From Couchioplanes caeruleus (lineage in GTDB: Bacteria; Actinomycetota; Actinomycetes; Mycobacteriales; Micromonosporaceae), in the NCBI RefSeq assembly GCF_023499255.1, contig NZ_CP092183.1, positions 3,902,501-3,966,500 on the forward strand: a stretch of DNA of 64,000 nt, given 5' to 3'. Each line of letters begins with the position of its first letter. Within the stretch, counting starts at the first letter, position 1. Below are positions 1 through 11,253 of this stretch, in pieces. The translations under genes were made by a program, and so were the position numbers. Below the pieces are notes generated by a model. It saw only the letters and a program-made list of their open reading frames with translations, was not told where the DNA came from and did no database searches.

Positions 1-1
1 G

Positions 2-2020
2 CTGACCGCCGTCTCGCCCGCCGTGGGCGGCGTGCTCGTCCGGGGCGAGAAGGGCACCGCCAAGAGCACCGTCGTGCGGGCTCTCGCCGCCCTGCTGCCC
101 GAGGTCGACGTGGTGCGGGGCTGCCGCTTCGCGTGCGACCCGGCCGCACCCGACCCGCAGTGCCCCGACGGGCCGCACGAGGCCGGCGCCCCGCACGGGC
201 ACCGGCCGGCCACCCTCGTCGAGCTGCCGGTCGGCGCCACCGAGGACCGCGTGGTCGGCACGCTCGACATCCAGCGGGCCCTGTCCGACGGGGTGAAGGC
301 GTACGAGCCCGGTCTGCTCGCCGCCGCGCACCGGGGCGCGCTCTACGTCGACGAGGTCAACCTGCTTCCCGACCATCTCGTCGACCTGCTGCTGGACGCC
401 GCCGCGATGGGTCGCGCGCACGTCGAGCGCGACGGCGTGTCGGTCAAGCACGCCGCCCGGTTCCTGCTGGTCGGCACCATGAACCCGGAGGAGGGCGAGC
501 CCCGGCCGCAGCTCGTCGACCGGTTCGGGCTGGTCGTCACCGTCGCTGCCCCGCGTGACGCCGGGCAGCGGGCCGAGGTGGTGCGGCGGCGGCTGACGTA
601 CGAGGCCGGCCCCGACGCGTTCGCGGCCCGTTTCGCCGCCGAGGAGCAAGCGCTCGCGGCCCGCATCCTGGCCGCGCGCCGGGCTGTGCCGTCGGTGCTG
701 CTGCCCGACGCCGAACTCGACCGGATCGCCCGGGTCTGCCTCGCGTACGGGGTGGACGGCATGCGCGCCGACATCGTGGTGGCCCGTTGCGCCGTGGCAC
801 TCGCCGCGTGGCACGGCCGTGACCGGGTCACCGCCGGCGACGTCCGCGATGCCGCCCGCCTCGCGCTGCCGCACCGCCGCCGCAAGGACCCCCTGGACCC
901 GCCGGGCACCGACGAGCAGCGCCTCGAGGAGGCCCTCGACCGGGCCGCCGCGGAGGATCCCGACGACGACCCGCCGCCGCCCCCGCCACCGGGCGGCGGC
1001 GGACCGCCTGACAAGGGCCCGGGCGACGCACCGCCTGACAAGGGCCCGGGCGACGGGCCACGGAACGGCGGCGCCGCGCCCGACGGCGACGACACGCCGG
1101 GGAGCAGCGACGCACCACGCGACACGTCGCAGGGCAGCGGCTCGCCGAAGAGCGAGGGCACGGCGGACGCCGGCGACGCGCGGGACAAGGGCGAGGGTTC
1201 GAGGCCGGCCGCTGCACCGGCACCGCCCGGTCAGGCGTACCGGCCGCGCGCGCTGCGGATCGCCGCACGGGGCGAGGGCGGCCACGCAGGCCGCCGTTCA
1301 CCGGCGTTCGCCCGCCGCGGCCGGGTCGTCGGCTCGCGGGTGCCGCGGGGCAAGCTGCGCGGCGCCCCGCACCTTCCCGCGACCCTGCGCGCCGCGATCC
1401 ACCGGGGCGCCGACCGGCTCGTGCTGCCCTCGGATCTGCGCGAGGCCGTGCACGTCGGCCGCGAGGCCAACCTGGTGCTGTTCGTCGTGGACGCGTCCGG
1501 TTCGATGGCGGCGCGCAAGCGGATGACCGTCGTGAAGACCGCCGTGCTGTCGCTGCTGCGGGACGCGTACCAGCGGCGGGACCGGATCGGCATGATCACG
1601 TTCCGGGGCTCGTCGGCCGAGCAGGTGCTGCCGCCGACCTCCAGCCACGAGGTGGGCGTGCTGCGGCTGGCCGCGCTGCGCACCGGCGGCCGTACCCCGC
1701 TCGCGGCGGGCCTGCGCACCGCGGCGACCACCATCGCCACCGAGCGGCGGCGGGACCCGCGCCGGCGTCCGCTGCTGGTCGTGGTGACCGACGGGCGCGC
1801 CACCAGCGGGCCCGACCCGGTGACGCTCGCGCCCGCCCTGGCCGGGGTGGCCACCGTCGTCGTCGACTGCGAGTCGGGACCGGTCCGGCTGGGCCTGGCG
1901 CGCCGGCTCGCCGCCGCGCTGGACGCGGACGTCATGCCGCTGGACGCACTCGCCGCGACGGGCGCGACCGCCGCGGCCGACGCGACCACCGCCATCCGCG
2001 CGAAAGGGAGGGCCGCCTGA
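2..2020 (+). CDS. Magnesium/cobalt chelatase subunit, ChlI-ChlD fusion (5' partial)
   Basis: AAA+ chelatase subunit that probably powers metal insertion into the corrin ring during cobalamin synthesis. The frame is open from base 2, so the true start lies before the window; 672 residues are visible. A Walker A motif GEKGTAKST is at the very start, followed by VDEVNLL and a second AAA+ half. A linker rich in Pro/Gly/Asp (about bases 950-1230) leads to a C-terminal VWA domain with MIDAS motif DASGSM and later VVTDG. The stop overlaps the cobO ATG by one base (TGATG), so translation is coupled. An I/D fusion beside cobO and cobB is the arrangement I recall from mycobacteria. A role as magnesium chelatase for another tetrapyrrole is less likely here. 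Confidence 0.9.
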   Translation: MTAVSPAVGGVLVRGEKGTAKSTVVRALAALLPEVDVVRGCRFACDPAAPDPQCPDGPHEAGAPHGHRPATLVELPVGATEDRVVGTLDIQRALSDGVKAYEPGLLAAAHRGALYVDEVNLLPDHLVDLLLDAAAMGRAHVERDGVSVKHAARFLLVGTMNPEEGEPRPQLVDRFGLVVTVAAPRDAGQRAEVVRRRLTYEAGPDAFAARFAAEEQALAARILAARRAVPSVLLPDAELDRIARVCLAYGVDGMRADIVVARCAVALAAWHGRDRVTAGDVRDAARLALPHRRRKDPLDPPGTDEQRLEEALDRAAAEDPDDDPPPPPPPGGGGPPDKGPGDAPPDKGPGDGPRNGGAAPDGDDTPGSSDAPRDTSQGSGSPKSEGTADAGDARDKGEGSRPAAAPAPPGQAYRPRALRIAARGEGGHAGRRSPAFARRGRVVGSRVPRGKLRGAPHLPATLRAAIHRGADRLVLPSDLREAVHVGREANLVLFVVDASGSMAARKRMTVVKTAVLSLLRDAYQRRDRIGMITFRGSSAEQVLPPTSSHEVGVLRLAALRTGGRTPLAAGLRTAATTIATERRRDPRRRPLLVVVTDGRATSGPDPVTLAPALAGVATVVVDCESGPVRLGLARRLAAALDADVMPLDALAATGATAAADATTAIRAKGRAA

Positions 2021-2622
2021 TGCCCAAGGGACAGGTCACCAGCGTGCCCGACGACGGGCTCACCACCCGGCAGCGCCGCCGCCAGGCGGTGCTGGCCGTC
2101 CACACCGGACACGGCAAGGGCAAGTCCACCGCCGCCTTCGGGATGGCGTTGCGGGCCTGGAACGCCGGCTGGTCCATCGGCGTGTTCCAGTTCGTGAAGA
2201 GCGAGAAGTGGCGGGTCGGCGAGGAGTCCGCGCTCAAGGCGCTCGGCCAGGTCCCCGGCGGCGCGGGCGTCGCCTGGCACAAGATGGGCGAGGGCTGGTC
2301 GTGGATCCAGCGCGCCGGGACCGAGCGGGACCACGCCGCCGAGGCCGCCGAGGGCTGGGCGCAGATCAAGCGGGACCTCGCCGCCGAGACGCACACCTTC
2401 TACGTGCTGGACGAGTTCACGTACCCGATGAAGTGGGGCTGGGTGGACGTCGCGGACGTGGTGGAGACGCTGCGCGAGCGCCCCGGCACCCAGCACGTCG
2501 TCATCACCGGCCGCGACGCGCACCCGGATCTGCTGGCCGCCGCCGACCTGGTCACCGAGATGACGAAGGTGAAGCACCCGATGGACGCGGGCCGCAAGGG
2601 CCAGCGGGGCATCGAGTGGTGA
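2020..2622 (+). CDS. cobO: Cob(I)yrinic acid a,c-diamide adenosyltransferase
   Basis: Transfers the 5'-deoxyadenosyl group of ATP to the cobalt of cobyrinic acid a,c-diamide in cobalamin synthesis; a cytosolic enzyme. The 200 residues match the family length. The P-loop GHGKGKSTAAFG is near residue 28, followed by GVFQFVKSEKWRVGEE and the C-terminal HPMDAGRKGQRGIEW characteristic of CobO/BtuR. The ATG overlaps the chelatase stop by one base, and the TGA overlaps the GTG of cobB (GTGGTGA region), so the three genes look co-translated. Confidence 0.95.
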   Translation: MPKGQVTSVPDDGLTTRQRRRQAVLAVHTGHGKGKSTAAFGMALRAWNAGWSIGVFQFVKSEKWRVGEESALKALGQVPGGAGVAWHKMGEGWSWIQRAGTERDHAAEAAEGWAQIKRDLAAETHTFYVLDEFTYPMKWGWVDVADVVETLRERPGTQHVVITGRDAHPDLLAAADLVTEMTKVKHPMDAGRKGQRGIEW

Positions 2623-3971
2623 GCGTCCCCCGGATCGTCATCGGGGCTCCGGCGTCCGGCCACGGCAAGACCACCGTCGCGACGGGCCTGCTGGCGGCGT
2701 ACGCGAAACGGGGTCTGTCGGTCGCGCCCTTCAAGGTGGGGCCGGACTACATAGATCCGGGCTACCACGCGCTCGCCGCGGGCCGGCCGGGGCGCAACCT
2801 GGATCCGGTGCTGGTGGGCGAGGACCGGATCGGGCCGCTGTTCGCGCACGGGTCGGCCGGCACCGACCTCGCCGTGGTCGAGGGCGTCATGGGGCTCTAC
2901 GACGGGCGGGTCGGCGCGGGCGACACCGGCTCGACCGCGCAGGTGGCCGCCCTGCTGGACGCGCCCGTCGTGCTGGTGGTCAACGCCGCGGCGCAGGGCC
3001 GGTCCGTGGCCGCCCTCGTGCACGGCTTCCGCAGCTTCGGCTCGGTGCGCATCGGCGGCGTGATCCTCAACCAGGTCGGTTCCGACCGGCACGAGGCGCT
3101 GCTGCGGGAGGCGTGCGAGGAGGTCGGCACGCCGGTGCTGGGGGCGATGCGCCGGGCCGCCGCGGTGGAGGCGCCGTCGCGGCACCTCGGCCTGGTGCCG
3201 GTCGCCGAGCGCCGGTCCGAGGCGCTCGCGTCGGTCGCCGCGCTGGCGTCGCTGGTGGAGTCCTCGGTGGACCTGGAGGCGGTGCTCGCGCTGGCCCGTT
3301 CCGCGCCGGCGCTGCACGCGCAGCCGTGGTCGCCGCAGGCCGCGGAGCCGGTCGCGGGCCGTCCGGTGGTCGCGCTCGCCGGTGGGCCTGCCTTCACCTT
3401 CGCGTACGCGGAGACGGCCGAGCTGCTCGCCGGGGCCGGCGCCGAGGTCGTGGTCGTGGACCCGCTGCGCGACGAGGCCCTGCCGGAGGGCGCCGGTGCG
3501 CTGGTCGTCGGCGGTGGCTTCCCCGAGGTGTACGCCTCCGAGCTGTCGGCCAACGAGCAGCTGCGCCAGGCGGTGGCGGCCGCCGCCGTGGCGGGCCTGC
3601 CGATCCTCGCCGAATGCGCGGGCCTGCTCTGGCTGTGCCGCACCCTCGACGGCGCGCCGATGTGCGGGGTGCTGGACGCGGACGCCGCCATGACCCCGTC
3701 GCTCACCCTGGGATACCGCGACGCGGTCGCGCTGTCGGACAGCCCGCTGCTGCCCGCGGGGTCGCGGATCACCGGTCACGAGTTCCACCGCACGAGCGTG
3801 CACCCGCGCTCGGGGCTGCTGCTGGAGCCCGCCGGGGGAGCGGCCTGGGCGTGGCGGGGCGCCGATCCCGAGGGTTTCGCGGCGCCCCGGCTGCACGCGT
3901 CGTACCTGCACCTGCACTGGGCCGCCGACCCGGCCATCGCGCGCCGGGTGGTCGCGGCCGCCGCGTCGTGA
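2619..3971 (+). CDS. cobB: Cobyrinate / hydrogenobyrinate a,c-diamide synthase
   Basis: Amidates the a and c carboxylates of (hydrogeno)cobyrinic acid using glutamine and ATP. The protein has 450 residues from the GTG at 2619, which overlaps the cobO stop by four bases; longer upstream reading is out of place because it would run through cobO. The N-terminal dethiobiotin-synthetase-like domain has the P-loop GAPASGHGKTT, then KVGPDYIDPGYH. The C-terminal class I-type amidotransferase domain has the nucleophile region ILAECAGLLWL and a late HEFHRTSV motif. It lies third in the cobalamin operon and overlaps the cobE-like gene by four bases. Confidence 0.95.
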   Translation: MSVPRIVIGAPASGHGKTTVATGLLAAYAKRGLSVAPFKVGPDYIDPGYHALAAGRPGRNLDPVLVGEDRIGPLFAHGSAGTDLAVVEGVMGLYDGRVGAGDTGSTAQVAALLDAPVVLVVNAAAQGRSVAALVHGFRSFGSVRIGGVILNQVGSDRHEALLREACEEVGTPVLGAMRRAAAVEAPSRHLGLVPVAERRSEALASVAALASLVESSVDLEAVLALARSAPALHAQPWSPQAAEPVAGRPVVALAGGPAFTFAYAETAELLAGAGAEVVVVDPLRDEALPEGAGALVVGGGFPEVYASELSANEQLRQAVAAAAVAGLPILAECAGLLWLCRTLDGAPMCGVLDADAAMTPSLTLGYRDAVALSDSPLLPAGSRITGHEFHRTSVHPRSGLLLEPAGGAAWAWRGADPEGFAAPRLHASYLHLHWAADPAIARRVVAAAAS

Positions 3972-4319
3972 CGGTGTTCCTGGGGCTCGGCGCTCACTCG
4001 CGGGCAGGCGCCGGGGACCTGGACCGCGCGGTCGCCGTCGCCCTCGAGGCGAGCCGGCTGACCCCTGCGTACGTCGGCGCCGTCGCCACCCTGGACCGGC
4101 GGGCCGCGGTGATCGGGCCGTGGGCCGCCGGGCGCGGCTGGCCGCTGGTGACGTTCACCGCCTCCGAGCTGGCCGGCGTCGGCACACCGAACCCGTCCGC
4201 CGTGGTGGCGGCGCGGGCCGGCGTGCCGAGCGTGGCGGAGGCCGCGGCGCTGCGGGCGGCCGGGCCCGGAGCGGCGCTGGTGCTGGCGAAGACGGTCGTC
4301 GGCGGCGTGACGGTGGCCG

Positions 4320-6677
<2,358 letters not shown>

Positions 6678-6769
6678 AGCGTCTCCGTCTCCTCGGCAGT
6701 GCTGTCACGCTAACCGGGAGCAGGGACGAAAGCTTCTCCATTCATGATCAGAGCGGCGGCCATTCCCGA

Positions 6770-8245
6770 TCAGGGCAGCGGCCATTCGTGCACGGGGACG
6801 TTCTCGTGCATCGGCGGCAGGTAGCGGCGCAGCATCTCGTGCAGCGCGTCCTGCCGGTCCTTGCCGTCACCTTCGAGGGCGTGCAGCGTCTCCACCTGCC
6901 AGGTGGCGCCGTTGCGGCCGGTCAGGCAGCGCTGCTCGATGATGCCCAGCAGCCGGTCGCGTTCCGCCGCGGACACCCCCCATTTGTCCAGCCCTTCGCG
7001 GGCGAGGGGGAGCAGCCGGCGCAGCACCAGCTCGGAGACGGGAACGTAGCCGAGGCCGGGCCAGAACACCGACGCGGCGATGCCGTGCCGGGCGCAGGAG
7101 TGGAAGTTCTCCTCGGCGGCGCTGAACGACATCTGCGTCCAGACCGGACGCTCGGCCTCGGCGAGCATGCGGACCAGGCCGTAGTAGAAGGCGCCGTTGG
7201 CGACGGTGTCCACCACGGTCGGGCCGGCCGGCAGCACCCTGTTCTCCACGCGCAGGTGGGGGCGGCCCTTGACGACGGCGTAGATCGGGCGGTTCCAGCG
7301 GTACACCGTGCCGTTGTGCAGCCGCAGCTCGCTCAGCTGCGGGGTGTCGCCGCTCTCCAGGATCTGTTCCGGGTCGTCCTCGTCGCAGATCGGCAGCAGG
7401 GCGGGGAAGTAGCGCACGTTCTCCTCGAACAGGTCGAAGACCGAGGTGATCCAGCGCTCGCCGAACCACACCCGGGGGCGTACGCCCTGCGCCCGGATCT
7501 CCTCCGACCGGGTGTCGGTGGCCTGCTCGAACAGCGGGATGCGGGTCTCGCGCCACAGCTCCCGGCCGAACAGCAGCGGCGAGTTGGCCCCCAGCGCCAC
7601 CTGCACGCCCGCGATCACCTGGGCGGCGTTCCAGTACGCAGCGAACTGCTCCGGGCTGACCTGCAGGTGGAACTGGGTGCTGGTGCACGCCGCCTCGGGC
7701 GCGATCGTGTCGGTGGTGACCGCGAGCCGGTCGATGCCGTCGATGCGGATGTCCAGGTCCTCGCCGCGGGCCGCGAAGATCTGCTCGTTGAGCAGCGCGT
7801 ACCGGGGGTTGGCCGACAGCGCGTCCGCGGTCAGGTGCTCCTTGCGCAGGGTCGGCAGGATGCCGATCATCACCATGTGCGCGCCGTTGCTGCGCGCGTG
7901 CTCCTCGGCGTTGTTGAGGCTGGCCCGCAGCTCGCGTTCCAGCTCGGCGCTGCCGTCGCCGGTGAGCCGCCGGGGCGCCACGTTGATCTCGACGTTGAAC
8001 TGGCCCAGTTCGGTCTGGAAGTCCGGGTCGGCGAGCGAGCCGAGCACCTCGGCGTTGCGCATCGCCGGGTCGGCCCCACCGTCGACCAGGTTCAGCTCGA
8101 TCTCCATGCCGGTCAGCGGCCGCTCGAAGTCGAAGCGCGCCTCCCGCAGCATCGACGCGAACACGTCGAGGCTGCGGCGGATCTTCTGCCGGTACCGTGT
8201 CCGGTCCTCGCGGGTGAAATCCTTGCGTTCGACCTCTTCGCCCAC
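6770..8245 (-). CDS. GCS2-type glutamate-cysteine ligase family protein
   Basis: ATP-dependent carboxylate-amine ligase of the GCS2 family, 491 residues from the GTG at 8245, which has AAGGGCGG upstream. Family landmarks are the early GMEIELNLVD motif, EINVAPRRL, QFHLQVSP, the metal/ATP-site stretch GANSPLLFGRELWRETRIPLFEQ and the late SARHGI-like SCARHGIAASVFWPG. The window also encodes MshC, so this organism should make mycothiol rather than glutathione. Gamma-glutamylcysteine for ergothioneine (EgtA role) or another gamma-glutamyl product is therefore possible. No other ergothioneine gene is visible. Exact substrate unknown. Confidence 0.8.
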   Translation of the reverse strand: MGEEVERKDFTREDRTRYRQKIRRSLDVFASMLREARFDFERPLTGMEIELNLVDGGADPAMRNAEVLGSLADPDFQTELGQFNVEINVAPRRLTGDGSAELERELRASLNNAEEHARSNGAHMVMIGILPTLRKEHLTADALSANPRYALLNEQIFAARGEDLDIRIDGIDRLAVTTDTIAPEAACTSTQFHLQVSPEQFAAYWNAAQVIAGVQVALGANSPLLFGRELWRETRIPLFEQATDTRSEEIRAQGVRPRVWFGERWITSVFDLFEENVRYFPALLPICDEDDPEQILESGDTPQLSELRLHNGTVYRWNRPIYAVVKGRPHLRVENRVLPAGPTVVDTVANGAFYYGLVRMLAEAERPVWTQMSFSAAEENFHSCARHGIAASVFWPGLGYVPVSELVLRRLLPLAREGLDKWGVSAAERDRLLGIIEQRCLTGRNGATWQVETLHALEGDGKDRQDALHEMLRRYLPPMHENVPVHEWPLP

Positions 8246-8346
8246 CGCGCACCGCCCTTCGCCCGAGCCCGTCTTCAATGTGGCAGTTCGCCGCGCCGCG
8301 CACCACCGGTGTGCCCGCATACCTGCCCGGTTCCGCGCCGGTGCAA

Positions 8347-9195
8347 TCAACGACGTCGAAGCAGGCTCCGCAGCGCGGCCGTCAGCGCGGCCGGGTTCTC
8401 CTCGGCCATGTGGTGCCCGCTGTCGATCGGCACGCCCTCGACGTCGTCGGCCCACAGCTTCCAGATGGCCAGCGGGTCGCCGTAGAGCAGCTCCATGTCG
8501 TCGCGGGTGGACCACGCGAACAGCGCCGGGCAGGAGATGCGGCGCCCGGCGGCCTTGTCCGCGTCGTCCGCAGCCCGGTCGGCCCGCAGCCCGGCCCGGT
8601 AGTCGCAGCACATCGCGTGCACGGTCGCGGGGTCGAGGATCGCTTCGCGCTCCTGCGCCGGCACGTGGTCCGGCAGCCCGTACCACGCGGCCGGGTCGGC
8701 GCCGATGACCCGTTCCGCCGGCTTCGCCGTCTGGCCGAGGAAGAACCAGTGCCACCACAGCCGGGCGAAACGGGCGTCGGCCCGGGCCAGGGCCTCGCCG
8801 ATCGGTACGCCGTCCAGCACGGCGAGATGCGTCACGGCGTCCGGGAAGTCCAGTGCCACCCGCATCGCCACGTAGGACCCGCGGTCGTGCCCGGCCACCG
8901 CGAACCGCTCGTGCCCGAGATGCCGCATCAGGGCCACCACGTCGCCGGCCATGGCCCGTTTGGAGTACCCGGAGAAGTCCTCGCCGGCCGGGGGTTTGGA
9001 CGAACGGCCGTAGCCGCGCAGGTCCGGGCAGACCACGGTGTACGTGTCCGCCAGCGCCGGCGCGACGTGCTGCCAGGTGACGTGCGTACGCGGGTGCCCG
9101 TGCAGCAGGACGACCGGCGGGCCGCTGCCGCCATGGCGGACCCGCAATGTCACCCCGCCGACGTCGACCTGCTCCAGCGTGAACCCCTCGAACAT
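8347..9195 (-). CDS. Alpha/beta hydrolase, haloacetate-dehalogenase-like
   Basis: Alpha/beta-hydrolase of 282 residues from the ATG at 9195 (MFEGFTLEQV). Visible: oxyanion region LLHGHPRTHVTW, the nucleophile elbow GHDRG with Asp104, Asp128 (VLDGV), the His149-Trp150 pair in WWHWFFL, and a catalytic His in GHHMAEE. These positions match fluoroacetate dehalogenases as I remember them. The second substrate-carboxylate Arg three residues after Arg105 is Tyr108 here, so the substrate may differ (epoxide or other ester). It lies divergent from the secreted SGNH hydrolase gene, with 83 bp between the two starts. Confidence 0.8.
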   Translation of the reverse strand: MFEGFTLEQVDVGGVTLRVRHGGSGPPVVLLHGHPRTHVTWQHVAPALADTYTVVCPDLRGYGRSSKPPAGEDFSGYSKRAMAGDVVALMRHLGHERFAVAGHDRGSYVAMRVALDFPDAVTHLAVLDGVPIGEALARADARFARLWWHWFFLGQTAKPAERVIGADPAAWYGLPDHVPAQEREAILDPATVHAMCCDYRAGLRADRAADDADKAAGRRISCPALFAWSTRDDMELLYGDPLAIWKLWADDVEGVPIDSGHHMAEENPAALTAALRSLLRRR

Positions 9196-9278
9196 GTCGC
9201 CAGGCGTACCCGGCCCTTTACAGCCCCATGCCATCCATCGAGACTGATCGTTGTCTGACATCGACCGGGAGGCACGCA

Positions 9279-10541
9279 ATGCGCAGATTCCTCAGGCTCG
9301 TCGCCGCGTCCGCGCTGGTCCTGGGCGCCGTCGCCGCGCCCGCGGACGCCGATCGCCGCGGTCCCGGCTGGACCACCGCCTGGGCCACCGCGCCCGCCGC
9401 CGCGGTGTCCGGCGTCGAGCAGGGATACGCCGGCTACACCATCCGCAACGTCGTGCACACCACCACGGGCGGGGCGACCGTACGGATCCACCTGTCCAAC
9501 CGCTTCGGCACCCAGCCGGTGCTGATGGGGCACGTGACCGTGGCGATCTCCGCCCACGCCGGCGGCCGCCGCGACGGCACGATCGACCGCAGCGACGGCG
9601 CCGCGCAGCTCGGCACCGTGCGCCAGGTGCTCTTCAACGGGCGCGCGTCGGTCACGATCCCGGCGTGGTCCGAGCTGCTGAGCGACCCGGTGCGGCTGCG
9701 CGTACCGGCCGACCACGATCTGCTCGTCAGTACGTGGACCCCCCAGCCGTCCGGCACGGTGACCTACCACCCGGCCGCGATGCAGGACTCGTTCTTCAGC
9801 CGCGGCCCCGCCGACCACGCCGGTGACGAGGCGGCCACCGCGTACGGCGAGACCACCCGCGTCTGGCACTACGTCAACGGCGTCGACGTCTCCGGCGGGC
9901 CCGGCACGGTGGTGGCGCTCGGCGACTCCATCACCGACGGCGTCACCTCGACGTGGGGCGCCAACCGGCGCTGGACCGATTACCTGGCCGCCCGCCTCGC
10001 CGCCGACCCGGCGCCCGACTACGGCGTCGCCAACTCCGGCATCAGCGGCAACCGGGTGCTGCTCGACAGCAACGCGCCCGACTACACGATCTACGACACG
10101 TTCGGTCCCAGCGCCATCGCCCGGCTCGACCGGGACGTGCTCGAGCGGGCCGGCGCCCGGACGGTCATCGTCTTCGAGGGCATCAACGACATCCAGCAGA
10201 CCCCGCACCAGACCGACCCGCAGCAGATCATCGCCGGGCTCGCGCAGATCTCCGCGCAGGCGAAGGCGCGCGGGCTGCGGGTCGTCGGCGCCACCATCAT
10301 GGCCTGGAAGGGCTGGAACTCGTGGACGCCCGAGCTCGAGCAGGTCCGGGTGGCGGTCAACGCGTGGATCCGCGCGGGCGGGGACGGTGCGCTGGACGCG
10401 GTCGCCGACTTCGACGCCGTGACCCGGGACCCGGCGGACCCGCAGCAGCTGCTGCCCGCGTACGACAGCGGTGACCACCTGCACCCCAACGACGCCGGCG
10501 ACGCGGCGATGGCCGCCGTGGTCCCGCTGTCGAAGCTGTAG
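9279..10541 (+). CDS. Secreted SGNH/GDSL-type esterase
   Basis: 420 residues, likely exported: an N-terminal signal peptide with Arg-rich start, hydrophobic stretch and probable cleavage after ADA near residue 24. The SGNH motifs are LGDSITDG (Ser217), GISGN, FEGINDI and SGDHLHPND (Asp399, His402), so the Ser-His-Asp triad is intact. The ATG is preceded by a GGGAGG ribosome site. An N-terminal beta-rich domain (about 30-205) precedes the catalytic domain, as in actinobacterial extracellular esterases. Substrate not evident; acetylated polysaccharide or lipid esters are both possible. Confidence 0.9.
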   Translation: MRRFLRLVAASALVLGAVAAPADADRRGPGWTTAWATAPAAAVSGVEQGYAGYTIRNVVHTTTGGATVRIHLSNRFGTQPVLMGHVTVAISAHAGGRRDGTIDRSDGAAQLGTVRQVLFNGRASVTIPAWSELLSDPVRLRVPADHDLLVSTWTPQPSGTVTYHPAAMQDSFFSRGPADHAGDEAATAYGETTRVWHYVNGVDVSGGPGTVVALGDSITDGVTSTWGANRRWTDYLAARLAADPAPDYGVANSGISGNRVLLDSNAPDYTIYDTFGPSAIARLDRDVLERAGARTVIVFEGINDIQQTPHQTDPQQIIAGLAQISAQAKARGLRVVGATIMAWKGWNSWTPELEQVRVAVNAWIRAGGDGALDAVADFDAVTRDPADPQQLLPAYDSGDHLHPNDAGDAAMAAVVPLSKL

Positions 10542-10546
10542 CGCGG

Positions 10547-11089
10547 TCAGGCGATCCAGGCCGCCGCGACGACTGTCGCCACCGACAGCCCGAGCACGGC
10601 CTGGATCAGCAGCCCCGGCCCGAGATGGGACCACATCGTCGGGATCCGCGGCGTGTACGGCTGCAGCGTCTCGAGGTTCAGCACCTGCTGCAGCTTCGCC
10701 GGCAGGTCCGGGTCCTTCTGCAGAACCGTACGCACCTGCACCAGGTCGCCGCGGTGCAGCGCCGACTGTGGGAGCTGGCCGTGCATCTCGACCTCGTACG
10801 TCTGCCCGAGGTCGTCGCGCAGCCGGACCGGCGTGACGAGGTACTCCGGCCCCTTCTTGAGCTCCTTGAACTTGCGCCGCGCGCCGCCGGTGCCGCCGGT
10901 GCGCAGCAGGGCCACCAGCAGCGTGCCGAGCAGCTGGGCGATGGTGGCGGTCACGAACACCGCGATGAGCAGCGGCTGCCCGACCTTGACCTCGCGGGTG
11001 TACGAGGCGCGGTAGCCGAGGAACCGCCCGGTGACGACCGGACCGGCATGCCGGAGGATCTGCTCGCGGTACAGCTCGGTGTCATCCAT
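10547..11089 (-). CDS. Two-segment membrane protein of unknown function
   Basis: 180 residues from the ATG at 11089, chosen because a strong GGAGGTGA site lies five bases upstream; a longer start upstream is less likely. Two membrane segments are seen, PLLIAVFVTATIAQLLGTLL in the middle of the N-terminal half and LLIQAVLGLSVATVVAAAWI at the end. Between them is a soluble domain of about 90 residues. I do not recognise a family. It ends five bases from the SGNH hydrolase stop, convergent, and its promoter region faces that of the heme-oxygenase-fold gene. Confidence 0.6.
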   Translation of the reverse strand: MDDTELYREQILRHAGPVVTGRFLGYRASYTREVKVGQPLLIAVFVTATIAQLLGTLLVALLRTGGTGGARRKFKELKKGPEYLVTPVRLRDDLGQTYEVEMHGQLPQSALHRGDLVQVRTVLQKDPDLPAKLQQVLNLETLQPYTPRIPTMWSHLGPGLLIQAVLGLSVATVVAAAWIA

Positions 11090-11192
11090 CGGAATCACCT
11101 CCAGGGGTGATTTCATGGTACGGAGAGCGACGTTTCAGACACAGTGAGTGAATTCGCGGTTCATGTATCCGCCACGGCGCCGCATCGTGATC

Positions 11193-11217
11193 GTTTGGAG
11201 GGGGTCGCACCGGGCAT
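11193..11217 (+). promoter_or_regulatory. SigB-type promoter, GTTT-N15-GGGCAT
   Basis: GTTT at 11193-11196 and GGGCAT at 11212-11217 are separated by exactly 15 bases, about 36 bases before the ATG of the heme-oxygenase-fold gene. This resembles the GNNT-N14-16-GGGTA consensus known for actinobacterial SigB/SigF factors. One mismatch (C for T in the -10 box). Confidence 0.5.
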
Positions 11218-11253
11218 TCACCCGGTCCGTCCTCCTCTCGTAGGAAGTGCTGC

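Noticed and set aside
8246..8758. N-terminal extension of the GCS2-type ligase
   Set aside because: It would run through the adjacent hydrolase gene; the GTG at 8245 has a ribosome site and gives the normal family length.
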